From positions 5,175,501 to 5,239,500 of the forward strand of contig NZ_JAJLMN010000001.1 in the NCBI RefSeq assembly GCF_021730615.1: a stretch of DNA of 64,000 nucleotides. Reading direction: 5' to 3'. Positions 18,925 through 27,833 of this stretch are shown here, in pieces. The DNA comes from Lichenibacterium dinghuense (GTDB taxonomy: Bacteria; Pseudomonadota; Alphaproteobacteria; Rhizobiales; Beijerinckiaceae). Under the pieces are notes generated by a model. That model made no database searches. It worked only from the letters and a program-made list of their open reading frames with translations, and was not told where the DNA came from. A program made the translations under genes and the position numbers. How positions within the stretch are numbered: position 1 is the first letter of the stretch; each line of letters begins with the position of its first letter.

Positions 18925-19158
18925 CCGTGGGCCGTCGAGGGCTCGGGGACGTTCGAAAAGGCCCTCGTGTCTGCCGTTTCGCTCGGGGGTGATGCCGATA
19001 GCGTGGGGGCCGTGGCCGGGGCGCTTGCGGGAGCCAAGTGGGGCGCGTCGGCCATCCCGAAAAGATGGCTCGAACCCCTCGCGTGGCGGAACAGGATCGC
19101 GGCTACAGCGATGAGCCTCGTGAGGGTGTCCAGCGAGGTCCATCTCGGCGAGTCGTGA
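18925..19158 (+). pseudogene. C-terminal remnant of an ADP-ribosylglycohydrolase (DraG-like)
   Basis: The frame enters from the IS21 right edge and reads PWAVEGSGTFEKALVSAVSL, then GGDADSVGAVAGALAGAKWG, SAIPKRWLEPL and a stop at 19158. The GGDADS-(V/T)-GAIAG-type motif with Mg-binding Asp residues is the hallmark of the last third of DraG/ADP-ribosylhydrolase proteins. No matching N-terminal part exists on the other side of IS21, so most of the gene is gone. Confidence 0.75.
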
Positions 19159-19468
19159 CCTTTCGCTGAGTTCCACCAAACCGCTCAGTAGATCGAGTGC
19201 CCAGACAGGAATCATCTTCATCGATGTGCGCAGCCCCGGGCACCAGGGAGTGGGCCGGAGCTGCGCGCCCTCAGCGATCTGAGCGCGTCGGGCTTCGCAT
19301 ATGGAAATGCTTATTCTTCATCGGTCTTCACCCAATCGGGTGAAGACCGCCCCAAGCGGTCCTTCTTAGCTTGTCCCCGCGACCAACGTCGCCGATCGGT
19401 GGGGGCCGGTCGTATGGATCACCACCGACCCGAGGACCCCGCGGGACGACGGGACGACGGGACGAACA
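19159..19468. other. 310-bp intergenic stretch upstream of the propeller gene, with a 12-bp hairpin
   Basis: It holds a perfect hairpin at 19322-19349: CGGTCTTCACCC, loop AATC, GGGTGAAGACCG. No T-run follows, so it may be a factor-assisted terminator or an operator; the propeller gene begins 120 bp later. No other gene is supported here. Confidence 0.55.
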
Positions 19469-21808
19469 ATGACCATCATCTCTCACGACACCGCGGGCCA
19501 AGCGGCGCGGTTGGCCTCAGACCCATCCATCTCGGCCGATGGCAAGTTGGCCGCCTTCGAAGCATACGACAGCAACGGGGTACGACAGGCCTACGTGACG
19601 TCGACCGCGGACGGGTCAGTTCCGTTTCTCGCGTCGCGTTCGACAGGAGGCGACGCCGCTAATGCTGCGGTCAACGGCGTGACACTGTCATCCGACGGTC
19701 GTTACGTCGTATTTGACACCCGCTCCACCGGTTTCACGACGGACCCGGTCAATGGGCACAACGAGGTATATCTACGCGACACACAGACCGGGACGACGCA
19801 ACTGGTCTCCAAGGTGACGGGCACCGCGATGGACGGGAACCAGTACGGCGCCGCGATCGCCTCAGCCGGAAGCGGCGCGCCCATCGTCGCGTTCACAAGC
19901 GAATCCACGAGCGTGACCGGATCCCCGGTCGCGCAGGCCGTCCAGAGGGACATGGCGACAGGCGCCACCACCGTCATCTCCGTCGGATCGCAAGGGGCGG
20001 CAAATGCCGCCGCATACCTCGACTCGATCTCCGACGCCGCCCACGACAGGGCAGCCTTCGAGTCCAGGGCTACCAATCTCGGATTTGCTTCCGGCGGAAA
20101 TGACGAGGTCTACATCAAGGATGTGGCATCTGGCGGGACTTCATTGACCCTCGCCTCGTCGATGGCCGACGGACGTACCGCGCTCGCAGGCGACAACGGT
20201 CAAGCCTCGATCTCAACTGACGGGGGCACCGTGGCGTTCGTCAACAGCCGCAATGGGCAGTCAGAAATCTACGTGAAACGGAACGGGAGCGGCGACCCGA
20301 TCCTGGTCTCCCTCGCCCCCGACGGCACAGCGGCGACCGGGATTAATTCGAACCCTATCATCTCGGCCGATGGCAAGTACGTCGAATTTACTAGCACGGC
20401 GACCAATCTTAACGGCGGCACCGGCGGCACTCAGGTCTACGTGGCCGACTTGACTGGCGCGGCTCCGAAGGTCACCCTGCTCTCGCGGGACGCGTCTGGA
20501 GCTCCCGGCCAGGGAGGCACGAGCACCTCTGGATCCACGACGGCCTTCGGTAACGGGACTCGCACGGCGGGACAAGCATTCACCTCCGACGATGCCACAC
20601 AAATCTATACCAGCGCGGCGGGATCGCTGACCGGAGGAATATCAGGGCTCCCGGAAGTAATCGCGGCCTCGGGTGCGGCTTCCGCGGCAGCCGACACAAC
20701 TCCGCCGGTCGTCGGGGCTGTCACAGTCACCGCCACGCCGGTCCCATCGGGCGCTTCCGGATTGACGGGCAGCAAGTCCATCACCTTATCAGTCAATGCG
20801 ACCGACAACATCGGCGTCGCGGGGGTCGAGTTTTATTCGGGTACTTCCAAGACACCAATCGCGCCCGGCATAATACAGGGAGACGGAAGTTACCAAGCGA
20901 CCGTGCAACTCCCCGATGGGATCTATGGACCGTTTCACGCTGAGGCGACGGACGCGGCGGGAAACCCTGGAGTGGGCACCACGGGCAATTCTACGCTGAC
21001 AGTCGACACCACCCCGACAGCGCCGACCTTCGATCCGAAAGTGACGCTGACCGGACCGAGGACGGTGACGTTCACCGGAACCGCGAGTGATCTAAATGGC
21101 CCTTCGTCGGTGAGCTTGTCGGAGAATGGCAGTTCCATCGGCACCCCGGTGACGACGGATGCCTCCGGAAAGTGGACTGGCACTGCGACGCTCAAGGCCG
21201 GACACCATGGGGATATTGTGGCGACCGCGACCGACGCAGCGGGGAACCTTTCAGGACAAACATCGAGCCTTATCGACCTTCGCCTACCCGGCAAGAAGGG
21301 CAGCGCTTCGGCCGACTATTACGCCGATGGTGGCAACACATATCTCGGCACGACTGACTTCAACCGGAACGGTTCGGTCAAGGACCAGTCAACGTTCAAG
21401 CAGCTCGACGACGGTGGTTTTGAGGTCGACCACGTGGCCGGCAGCGCGGTGGGAGCGAAGGGACTGAAGTCCTACTCAGACATCTATGACTCGGACGGCA
21501 ACCAGACCGAGATCCAGCGCGTGGCGTCCGGCGGCGAGAGGACTCTGACCGGAATCGGCGGGGGCGATACTTTCGTCTTTCAGCGGGGGCTGGCGCAGGA
21601 TGTGGTGACAAACTTTCTCGCGAAGGGTGACGCCCATGACACCTTGTCGTTCTCGCGATCAGAATTCTCGTCCTTCGCCGATGTGCTCGCAAGCGCGTCC
21701 CAAGTGGGAATGGACACCGTGATCACGGGTAATCACGGCGACAAGCTCACTCTGACTAACGTGGCCGTGGGTGACCTCTCCCGTTCGGACTTTAAGTTCC
21801 ACGCCTGA
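19469..21808 (+). CDS. Large secreted beta-propeller protein with Ig-like and RTX-type C-terminal domains
   Basis: A 779-residue protein without an N-terminal signal. Residues 1-400 hold repeated PD40/TolB-like blades (PSISADGKLAAFEAYDSNG; TLSSDGRYVVFDTRSTG; PIISADGKYVEFTSTATN). Residues 420-610 have two or three Ig-like units (DTTPPVVGAVTV; SITLSVNATDNIGVAGVEFY; DTTPTAPTFDPKVTLTGP). The last 80 residues read GGGDTFVFQRGLAQDVVTNF, then SFADVLASASQVGMDTVITG and a hydrophobic end (SDFKFHA), as in type I secreted RTX-type proteins. Export by a type I system encoded elsewhere and a role in adhesion are inferences. Confidence 0.75.
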   Translation: MTIISHDTAGQAARLASDPSISADGKLAAFEAYDSNGVRQAYVTSTADGSVPFLASRSTGGDAANAAVNGVTLSSDGRYVVFDTRSTGFTTDPVNGHNEVYLRDTQTGTTQLVSKVTGTAMDGNQYGAAIASAGSGAPIVAFTSESTSVTGSPVAQAVQRDMATGATTVISVGSQGAANAAAYLDSISDAAHDRAAFESRATNLGFASGGNDEVYIKDVASGGTSLTLASSMADGRTALAGDNGQASISTDGGTVAFVNSRNGQSEIYVKRNGSGDPILVSLAPDGTAATGINSNPIISADGKYVEFTSTATNLNGGTGGTQVYVADLTGAAPKVTLLSRDASGAPGQGGTSTSGSTTAFGNGTRTAGQAFTSDDATQIYTSAAGSLTGGISGLPEVIAASGAASAAADTTPPVVGAVTVTATPVPSGASGLTGSKSITLSVNATDNIGVAGVEFYSGTSKTPIAPGIIQGDGSYQATVQLPDGIYGPFHAEATDAAGNPGVGTTGNSTLTVDTTPTAPTFDPKVTLTGPRTVTFTGTASDLNGPSSVSLSENGSSIGTPVTTDASGKWTGTATLKAGHHGDIVATATDAAGNLSGQTSSLIDLRLPGKKGSASADYYADGGNTYLGTTDFNRNGSVKDQSTFKQLDDGGFEVDHVAGSAVGAKGLKSYSDIYDSDGNQTEIQRVASGGERTLTGIGGGDTFVFQRGLAQDVVTNFLAKGDAHDTLSFSRSEFSSFADVLASASQVGMDTVITGNHGDKLTLTNVAVGDLSRSDFKFHA

Positions 21809-22895
21809 TAGGCGAACCCACCGCCAACGACGCCAGCAGGGTCGTGAGGCCCTGTTGGGACGAGACCCCGGTCTTTCCTAGCACCGCCCGAAGTTGAGAG
21901 CGGACGGTCTCGCGGGAAAGGTCCAGAGCCTCCGCGACGGCGGGCACGCCACCGAGGGTCACGGTCGACCTCGCGACACGCGCCTCCGCAGGTGTCAGGC
22001 CGAACAACGAGACAAGCAGGCGCCCATCCGGGAATGAGAGCGGGGATGCGCGCGTGATCAGCACCAAGCATGCCGCGCCGACGAAAACCTCGCGCCCTTC
22101 CCCCGTCACCGGAAGAAGGTGCGCCACGGACGGGGTGCCACCGTGAGGAGCGGCGATGGGTATGGAACATCCCGCCGCGACTCCAGACCCTGCGCGCATC
22201 TCTTCGAGCGCCCGCACTAAGGCGGCGTCGCCGTCCCGATCGACGAACGTCAGGCGCCCACGAACCTCCCTCACCGTTCCGGGGGTGAGTGCTGCCAGGA
22301 GTTCGTTGCCGACGATCACGCGACCACGGGCCGAGAGGGAGCCGGCGGGGATGCCGAGCGCGGCGAGCGACTCCACCGCACCTCGGGAACGATCCAGGCC
22401 GAGCCTTGCGGAAATCAGAGCGGCCCGGGCGAGGTGTGGTCGCAGCGCCTCTGCGGTGGCGAGCGAGCGGGCATCTTGAGCGGGCGATCCGAACCGACGC
22501 TGGACTGAAACAACCATGAGGTCTCCGGTCGGCATGTCGAACAATGTCGCGAATTCAGCCCCGATGCCCCGTGGCAAATAAAAGCCTTCCAATGCGGGAT
22601 CAGTCAGTAATTCTTCGGGAGTGTAGATATCCTCGCCGGTGATGAACGCCTTTGGATTAAGCTTCACGGCACGTGGAATTTTGTCGCTGCGAGCTTCCCA
22701 CCCCTCGTGGAGGTAATCGCGCACGTAGTGATCATCACCGGTTGAAGTGGCCCACCGTACACCATCTGGCCCTCTTGCGATGAGAACCGCGCAAGGGCCA
22801 TCGAAGCGTCGAGCCAAGAGCGACAATGCTCGGGGCCAGAGGTCGGGCGCCAAAGCGGCTTCGTAGAAAAGGTCCGCCAAGTCCTGACTCTCCAT
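21792..22895 (-). CDS. LuxR-family transcriptional regulator
   Basis: A 367-residue regulator. The last 65 residues form a LuxR/GerE helix-turn-helix: LFGLTPAEARVARSTVTLGG, then VPAVAEALDLSRETVRSQLR and AVLGKTGVSSQQGLTTLLAS. The N-terminal 200 residues (MESQDLADLFYEAALAPDLW...) resemble the uncharacterised sensory part of rhizobial LuxR proteins of this size. It converges with the propeller gene, with 17 bp of overlap at the stop codons, and is the obvious local regulator candidate; this is inferred from position only. Confidence 0.85.
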   Translation of the reverse strand: MESQDLADLFYEAALAPDLWPRALSLLARRFDGPCAVLIARGPDGVRWATSTGDDHYVRDYLHEGWEARSDKIPRAVKLNPKAFITGEDIYTPEELLTDPALEGFYLPRGIGAEFATLFDMPTGDLMVVSVQRRFGSPAQDARSLATAEALRPHLARAALISARLGLDRSRGAVESLAALGIPAGSLSARGRVIVGNELLAALTPGTVREVRGRLTFVDRDGDAALVRALEEMRAGSGVAAGCSIPIAAPHGGTPSVAHLLPVTGEGREVFVGAACLVLITRASPLSFPDGRLLVSLFGLTPAEARVARSTVTLGGVPAVAEALDLSRETVRSQLRAVLGKTGVSSQQGLTTLLASLAVGSPIRRGT

Positions 22896-23031
22896 TCAAG
22901 CCTCCGCACGTCCGACCCCGATGGCAGGACACTTTGACGCACGAAGCGATGGTCTCGTCAACTTAGAGATAAGCTCATCGTGTAGTCTCCCGCTAAATTC
23001 AACATGTGCATGTTCGGCGTCGATTCTTAAC

Positions 23032-23952
23032 ATGAAGCCGGCGCCAGCCAGCCCAAACGTCCCGACGGCACGGACCGGCGAGACCACGGACCAGCTCGCC
23101 CACAGGATCCAGAACCTCAACCCCTCAATGAGGTCCGTCGAGTATGTCGGCCTCGCCTGGCAGGCGGCCGGGATCAAGGAGGGCTTCCGCGATTGGCGGG
23201 CGGGCGGGAAGGTCAGCGACGGCTCGATGCCGATCGGCACGCCCATCGCCACCTTCATGGACCGGCACGGCAACCAGAGCGACAGGTACGACGGCGGCTA
23301 GGGCGTCGGGGTCCACGCGCGGGACGTCATCGCCGCGAGCCATGGAAAGCTCGGGGCGGGGACCACGCACGCAGCCGCGCTCGCTGAATACGAGCGCGAC
23401 CGGGACGGCAAGGTCACCGGCATCAAGGTCCAGCAGCAGTGGATGGGCCGCCCATCAGGCCACGATCAAGGTCGGCGACCGGCGGGGCGGCGAGGCGGAC
23501 GCGGACAACTATCGCTCGGTGAACGGCAGGGACGGCCAGCCGCTCGGCGACATGAACCCGTTGAACCCGAACGCCAAGAACTACGCCGGGGCGCAGCCCG
23601 TCGCGGGTGGGACGCTGGGCGGCCTCCCGCCGGCCGTCGACTCGCCCAAGGCCGCCGCGACCAACAACCCCCAGGGCGGTCCCGCAGCCCCCGCCAACGC
23701 CGGAGCTGCGGCGGCTTCATCGTCCCAGGTGCCCACCGGCTCGAACCCGGCGGACAGGGTCAGCACCGGTTGGGACCCGGGCATGCGGTCCGCGTACGAC
23801 GCCCCGGCCACGCCCAGGTGCCCGGCGCCAAGGCCGACCCGAGCATGCGGTCCGCGTACGACGCCGCGCCCGCCGATCCCGGGATGCGGTCTGCATATAA
23901 TGCCCCGCCGCCCGCTTCATCGGTCGAGCAGCCTGCCGACGTCCCCGCCTAG
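23032..23952 (+). pseudogene. Decayed gene with NlpC/amidase-like N-terminus and C-terminal 12-residue repeats
   Basis: The frame reads TTDQLAHRIQNLNPSMRSVE, YVGLAWQAAGIKEGFRDWRA, GTPIATFMDRHGNQSDRYDG, then a TAG (23299-23301), then HARDVIAASHGKLG and KVTGIKVQQQWM. A frame change near 23450 leads to HQATIKVGDRRGGEADADNY and a long Ala/Pro linker; a second change near 23818 restores the first frame. Three repeats of DP(G/S)MRSAY(D/N)A follow. The layout resembles BPSL0067-type amidase folds, where a Cys precedes VGL; here it is Tyr (YVGLAW). With a stop and two shifts it is not functional as read. Confidence 0.5.
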
Positions 23953-24173
23953 ACGGCCAAGACCTCGGCGTCCATGAACGCGGCCTCGGCCCCTTCTCCA
24001 TCCGGCGGCGACTCGTCAGGCGGCTCTTCATCGTCCGGGGGTGGCGACTCGTCCGGCGAGTCCTCGTCCAGTTGCGGGGGCTTCTGTCGCTGTACCGGTG
24101 GCGGGTCCGGTGATGCTGGCGGTCGGATGGACGGCTTCGGCGAGAGCCCCATGATGCCGCTCCTCGCTATCAT
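23949..24173 (-). CDS. Possible small Pro/Asp/Glu-rich protein
   Basis: The minus strand encodes MIARSGIMGLSPKPSIRPPA then an acidic proline-rich tail (DSPDESPPPDDEEPPDESPP). The plus strand is also open (Ser/Gly-rich), so compositional bias alone may create both. No family recognised and no clear ribosome-binding site. Low confidence. Confidence 0.25.
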   Translation of the reverse strand: MIARSGIMGLSPKPSIRPPASPDPPPVQRQKPPQLDEDSPDESPPPDDEEPPDESPPDGEGAEAAFMDAEVLAV

Positions 24174-24369
24174 GAACACCACGTTGTTCAACAGGAATCG
24201 ACCGTGGGCAACCCGACGGGGACCTTCGCCGGCCGCATGGGGCGGTGACACCACGCCCATGTCGTCGGCCGATAGCGGGCTAGATGTTCACCTCCTCTGG
24301 CCACCGTTCGACAGAGTCTCAAGGCTGTCCGCGCCGAGCCAACCCGCTCTGCTCCGGTCACCGACATGC

Positions 24370-24528
24370 AGCACGAGGTCCAGCACGAGGTTCAGTTGTT
24401 CGAGGAGCCCCGTGCAGAACCTCGTGCTTTGCAACTGCATGCGTTTGAACAGGAATCCGGCATGCGTCAGGGTGAGGGGATCGACGCGAAGAAGAGGATT
24501 TCATGAAGACAGTTTGAGATCCGTAACC
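24370..24528 (+). promoter_or_regulatory. Compound repeat module, copy 2
   Basis: Two direct 12-mers AGCACGAGGTCC and AGCACGAGGTTC (24370-24393) and an inverted GAACCTCGTGCT (24417-24428) are followed after 50 nt by a block at 24479-24528 with GCGAAGAAGAGG, ATTTCATGAAGAC and GAGATCCGTAAC. Order, spacing and both sub-motifs match 14060-14220, 10.3 kb away. The next frame downstream is the broken gene at 24667. Confidence 0.6.
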
Positions 24529-24666
24529 CACGTGCGCCGTGCTGACCGCGGCAGGGATATTTCACTGACCCGCCTTCGGCCGGGCCTGCCCTCCACCGCC
24601 GCCTGTCGGCCCACGGCCCCGCCCCGGGTGCCGAACCCATCCGACAGCCCGAGGAGCCTCGTCGCC

Positions 24667-24887
24667 GTGCCGAGCATCCAGTCCGCCGAGACCATCCGGG
24701 CCAACGCGGACCTTCTCCGCCGCCTCGCAGCCGCCATCGCCCTCGCCGGTGAGCCTCTCGCGGAGGTGTGCGAGCGGATCGCGTTGGACATCCGGGCCGA
24801 GGCGGCCTCTCACTGGGGGATCGGCCGGCGGCGATCGACGGCATGGTGCGGCGCGACGCCGCGCCAGAAATCGCGTTCGAGGGCTGA
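24667..24887 (+). pseudogene. Small helical protein gene with one apparent frameshift
   Basis: From GTG at 24667 the frame reads SIQSAETIRANADLLRRLAA, AIALAGEPLAEVCERIALDI, RAEAASHW. At the G-run 24815-24819 a one-base shift gives RPAAIDGMVRRDAAPEIAFE and a stop at 24887, much more protein-like than the unshifted tail. One more G would restore a 73-residue gene. Family unknown. It is the first gene after repeat module copy 2. Confidence 0.4.
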
Positions 24888-25618
24888 GTCTGGGCTGTCG
24901 AAGGGCTCCGACGCCATGCCGAACCCGCTCTTCCTACCGCTTTTGCGGTGAAAATCGGCCCCGAAACTCTGGGAGCGCCGGGGTGATCTGCTCATCCCTT
25001 TCTCAGATTTCAGTGGGGAAGGGGCGGCGAGCAGCGTCGCCCCACCCCGAGATGGGGAGCCGGAGAAGGGGAGAGCCGGAGACCGGCCCCCGAGAGGGAG
25101 CCGCCCCGCCGCCGGACCCGCCGGGAGCGGAGCCGGGAGCCGCCCGCTGCCGCCGGCCCTGCCCGGGGACCGCCCGGGATCCCCCTGCCCCTCCCTTCCC
25201 ACCCCATTTGGCTATGCCTTCCGCTGCTGCCCTCCCCGAGCCGCCGCCCTCGCGGTGGACCGGAGGAGCCCCGGCACCGGATCCGGCCCGTCCCTCGATC
25301 CAGACTATCTGACCACCCTCACCGCGACCGGCGCCGCCCCGAGCCCGGCTTCGTGCAGGCATCCCGGATGGGGTTGGACAGCCCCGGCGACCACGGCCCG
25401 ACTCTCAAATGGTTTTCCGGCTGGAGATCTTCATATCCCGCAGGGGGTTACGCCGGGGCTTCCTCCACATCTGCACGTCTTTCCCTCCATTTGCGGCCCT
25501 TGAGCGCCTATCTGTCGCCGCTTCATGCGACGGCCGCACCGCCCGGGACAGGGTCGGACGCAACGCAACCGGGGCGGAGCTGAGGAGTTGGAAGACATCC
25601 CAGGGTGTGGAGGTTCTC
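24888..25618. other. Very GC-rich stretch with no supported gene
   Basis: About 730 bp. The middle (about 25040-25330) is a purine/pyrimidine-biased block of GGGAGCCGG, CCGCCG and CCCTCCC-like runs. Open frames exist on both strands but consist of Gly, Ala, Pro and Arg only. I see no gene, RNA or clear promoter before the small protein at 25619. Confidence 0.5.
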
Positions 25619-25870
25619 ATGCGTTCGCTCATCGCTGTCGCCGTGCTCGCCGGCTCGCTCGCCGCCGTCTCCACCGCCGCCGAGGCGCGGGGCTGCATCA
25701 CCGGCGCCATAGTGGGCGGCATCGCTGGTCACGCCGTCCACCACGGCATCGCCGGCGCTGCCGCGGGTTGTGCGGCCGGCTCGGGCGCCTCGCACTACTA
25801 CCGCACCCACAACAACGCCGCCGCCCTTCGCCGCAGCCAAGAGCAGGTCACGCCCAGCGTCGCCCAGTGA
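25619..25870 (+). CDS. Small exported glycine-zipper protein
   Basis: An 83-residue protein with signal peptide MRSLIAVAVLAGSLAAVSTA and likely cleavage after AEA. The mature part has a glycine-zipper-like hydrophobic run, CITGAIVGGIAGHAVHHGIA, then AGAAAGCAAGSGASHYYR, with two cysteines. Such proteins sit in or at the membrane; function unknown. GGAGG lies at 25608-25612. Confidence 0.65.
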   Translation: MRSLIAVAVLAGSLAAVSTAAEARGCITGAIVGGIAGHAVHHGIAGAAAGCAAGSGASHYYRTHNNAAALRRSQEQVTPSVAQ

Positions 25871-26123
25871 TCTTTCGACCGGCTATGAGGTCCAGCTCGT
25901 CCGGTTGGTCACCGTCGCCCGTCGAAAAGTTACTGGAGAGATCTCCCCCGATCGGATCGCCATGATCCTCGTGGAAGCTGGTACGGAGTGCACGCGTCAC
26001 GTGAGGTGAGCGAGGGTGAGGTCTCAGGCCCTCACCGCCGATGTGTTCATGGGGAGACCCAGACCGTCGGCATCTGCGGCGAGTAGAGGATCGACCGCTT
26101 CATGCGCCGGCCGCGCCGCCCGG

Positions 26124-26360
26124 CTACGGGTCCCGCGTGCCTTCGAACGTCAGCTTGCCGCGGTAGACGGTCCGATCCATCGCGTCGCGGACATCGCAGG
26201 CGACCGTGCGCTGCTCGCCGTCGGGCAGTTCATCCCGGGCGATATCTGGAAGGATGGTCTGGCAAAGCTCCCGGGCTTCATGGAAGCTGTCGAGGTCGTC
26301 GCCGACCTCGTCGCGGTGCAAGCCGTGGCTACCAGTAATGTCGAAGAAAAATCTCGGCAT
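26124..26360 (-). CDS. DUF6894 family protein
   Basis: A 78-residue protein, MPRFFFDITGSHGLHRDEVG, then LPDIARDELPDGEQRTVACD and VRDAMDRTVYRGKLTFEG. The MPRFFFD start and PDIARDELPDG segment are typical of DUF6894, small proteins abundant in Methylobacterium and Bradyrhizobium relatives. GGAGG is placed 5 nt before the ATG at 26358-26360, which fixes the start over the longer frame. Function unknown. Confidence 0.8.
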   Translation of the reverse strand: MPRFFFDITGSHGLHRDEVGDDLDSFHEARELCQTILPDIARDELPDGEQRTVACDVRDAMDRTVYRGKLTFEGTRDP

Positions 26361-26572
26361 ACCTGCCTCCCGCCGTACCGGCGAGGGCGCGAACCTCCCC
26401 CAACCGTCGAGTGCCTCGGGGTGGAGACGGCGGCGGGTTACACTCCCATAGTGCGACATTTCATACCAGTCCGAAACGCCCGCGCCCGGCGCCGTGAACC
26501 TTATTCCATCACGGTGTTGCAGCTTTGCATGCAGACGGTCGTAACCTCCGGGTGTCCGCAACCTGCCTGAGG

Positions 26573-26857
26573 ATGGAAGCCGTGTCGTCGATCGTCCCCG
26601 CCCAGATCCGCGGCGCCCGGGGCATGCTCGGATGGAGCATGATGGACCTCGCCAGAGCCGCCGGCCTGTCTGTGTCGACGGTCAAGCGCTTCGAGGACGC
26701 CGCACAGCCCCGACCTTCATCCAAGAAGGCCGAAGCCATCCGCGGGGCGTTCGAGGACCACGGCATCACGTTCGAAGCGATCGAGGGGGGAACGATCGGC
26801 TTGCGCTTCGACCCTCACGCCCGCCCCCGAGCCTCTGCCTTTTCCCGGTTCATGTGA
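26573..26857 (+). CDS. XRE-family helix-turn-helix protein
   Basis: A 94-residue protein with an HTH: IRGARGMLGWSMMDLARAAG, LSVSTVKRFEDAAQPRPSSK, KAEAIRGAFEDHGITFEAIE. This is a common stand-alone form in rhizobial genomes (often annotated as transcriptional regulator). A GTG at 26582 is an alternative start. It could be an island regulator. Confidence 0.75.
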   Translation: MEAVSSIVPAQIRGARGMLGWSMMDLARAAGLSVSTVKRFEDAAQPRPSSKKAEAIRGAFEDHGITFEAIEGGTIGLRFDPHARPRASAFSRFM

Positions 26858-27833
26858 TCCGCCGCGCCGCCGGCCACGGACCACCATCACCATTCATGGG
26901 GGAGAAGCATCCGAGGCGACGTGAGGCGGGTCACGACATAGGTCCCAGGGGCCATCGGGGGCACCGTGGACCGGGTGCACGCCCGGGTGGGTATCGACCC
27001 CCCCAGGCATCGGAAGGCCCCTCCATTTGCCTGTGAGGCGACCATCACGGCTTCGTCGAAGCCAGCCACCACCCATCGGTCACCCCACGGTCGGGAAGCC
27101 ATCCCGCTATCTGTGTGCCGACGGCCACGGCTTCGTGGAGGCCACCGGCACGGTGTCGGACATGGGCTGGATCGGATGGGCCACCACCCGGCCTCAATCT
27201 GTCGGATGAGGGCCCGATCGGGCACACGACCCCGCCCCAGGGTGCGGGGTGACCGACCCCAAGCCGTCTCGGCCACAAGTGTGGCGGTCCATCATGTCGG
27301 CCGCAGGCCGGACAGCGCCGGATCCCGGGCCACACGGGGCCACATCGCCTTCATGGGCGGCTTTCCCTCGTGCGCGATTAAATGAGCAAAATGAGCAAGC
27401 CGCCGGTCGGAAAATCCGCCCCCGTCGCTTCATCGCTCAGAACACGCGATCACGGCCTATATCCGTCCGGACGCGGCGCCATCGGTCGTGGCAAGGCTTG
27501 CCCCGATCGGTCGAGGCCGTGGCCCCGTATCGAGATCATCCGAGGGTGATTTGAGGTCCATCCGGCGATGGCCCGCCCCGCGACCAGCCCCGGGGGGGCG
27601 GTTCATGCGAGGACGGTCCTCCCCATCCTCGCCACCACGCGCCTCCCAACAAGGGCGCGGCGGGCCGGATGGACCTCTTCGTCCGGGACGCGGCTTCGAA
27701 AGCCAACCGGGCAGCAGCATCCTCGCCGATCTCGACCCGTCCCGCAAGGTCGGAGACACGTCATCTTGCAGTAGACCTCGGCTTCGTGGACCGGTCATAC
27801 GGCGGACTTACTCGGATTAACCATCTATCTGCT
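26858..27833. other. About 975 bp without a supported gene
   Basis: Both strands have open frames of 60-140 codons, but their composition (Arg/Pro-rich) and lack of recognisable motifs or ribosome-binding sites argue against them. A repeated phrase CACGGCTTCGT(C/G)GA(A/G)GCCA occurs near 27047 and 27130. It may be decayed sequence. Confidence 0.5.

Noticed and set aside
25003-25362. 119-codon minus-strand ORF in the GC-rich block
   Set aside because: Composed almost only of Gly, Ala, Arg and Pro, open on both strands, with no ribosome-binding site.
26887-27276. Open frames on both strands of the 26.9-27.8 kb gap
   Set aside because: No motif, no convincing start, biased composition; treated as non-coding or decayed.
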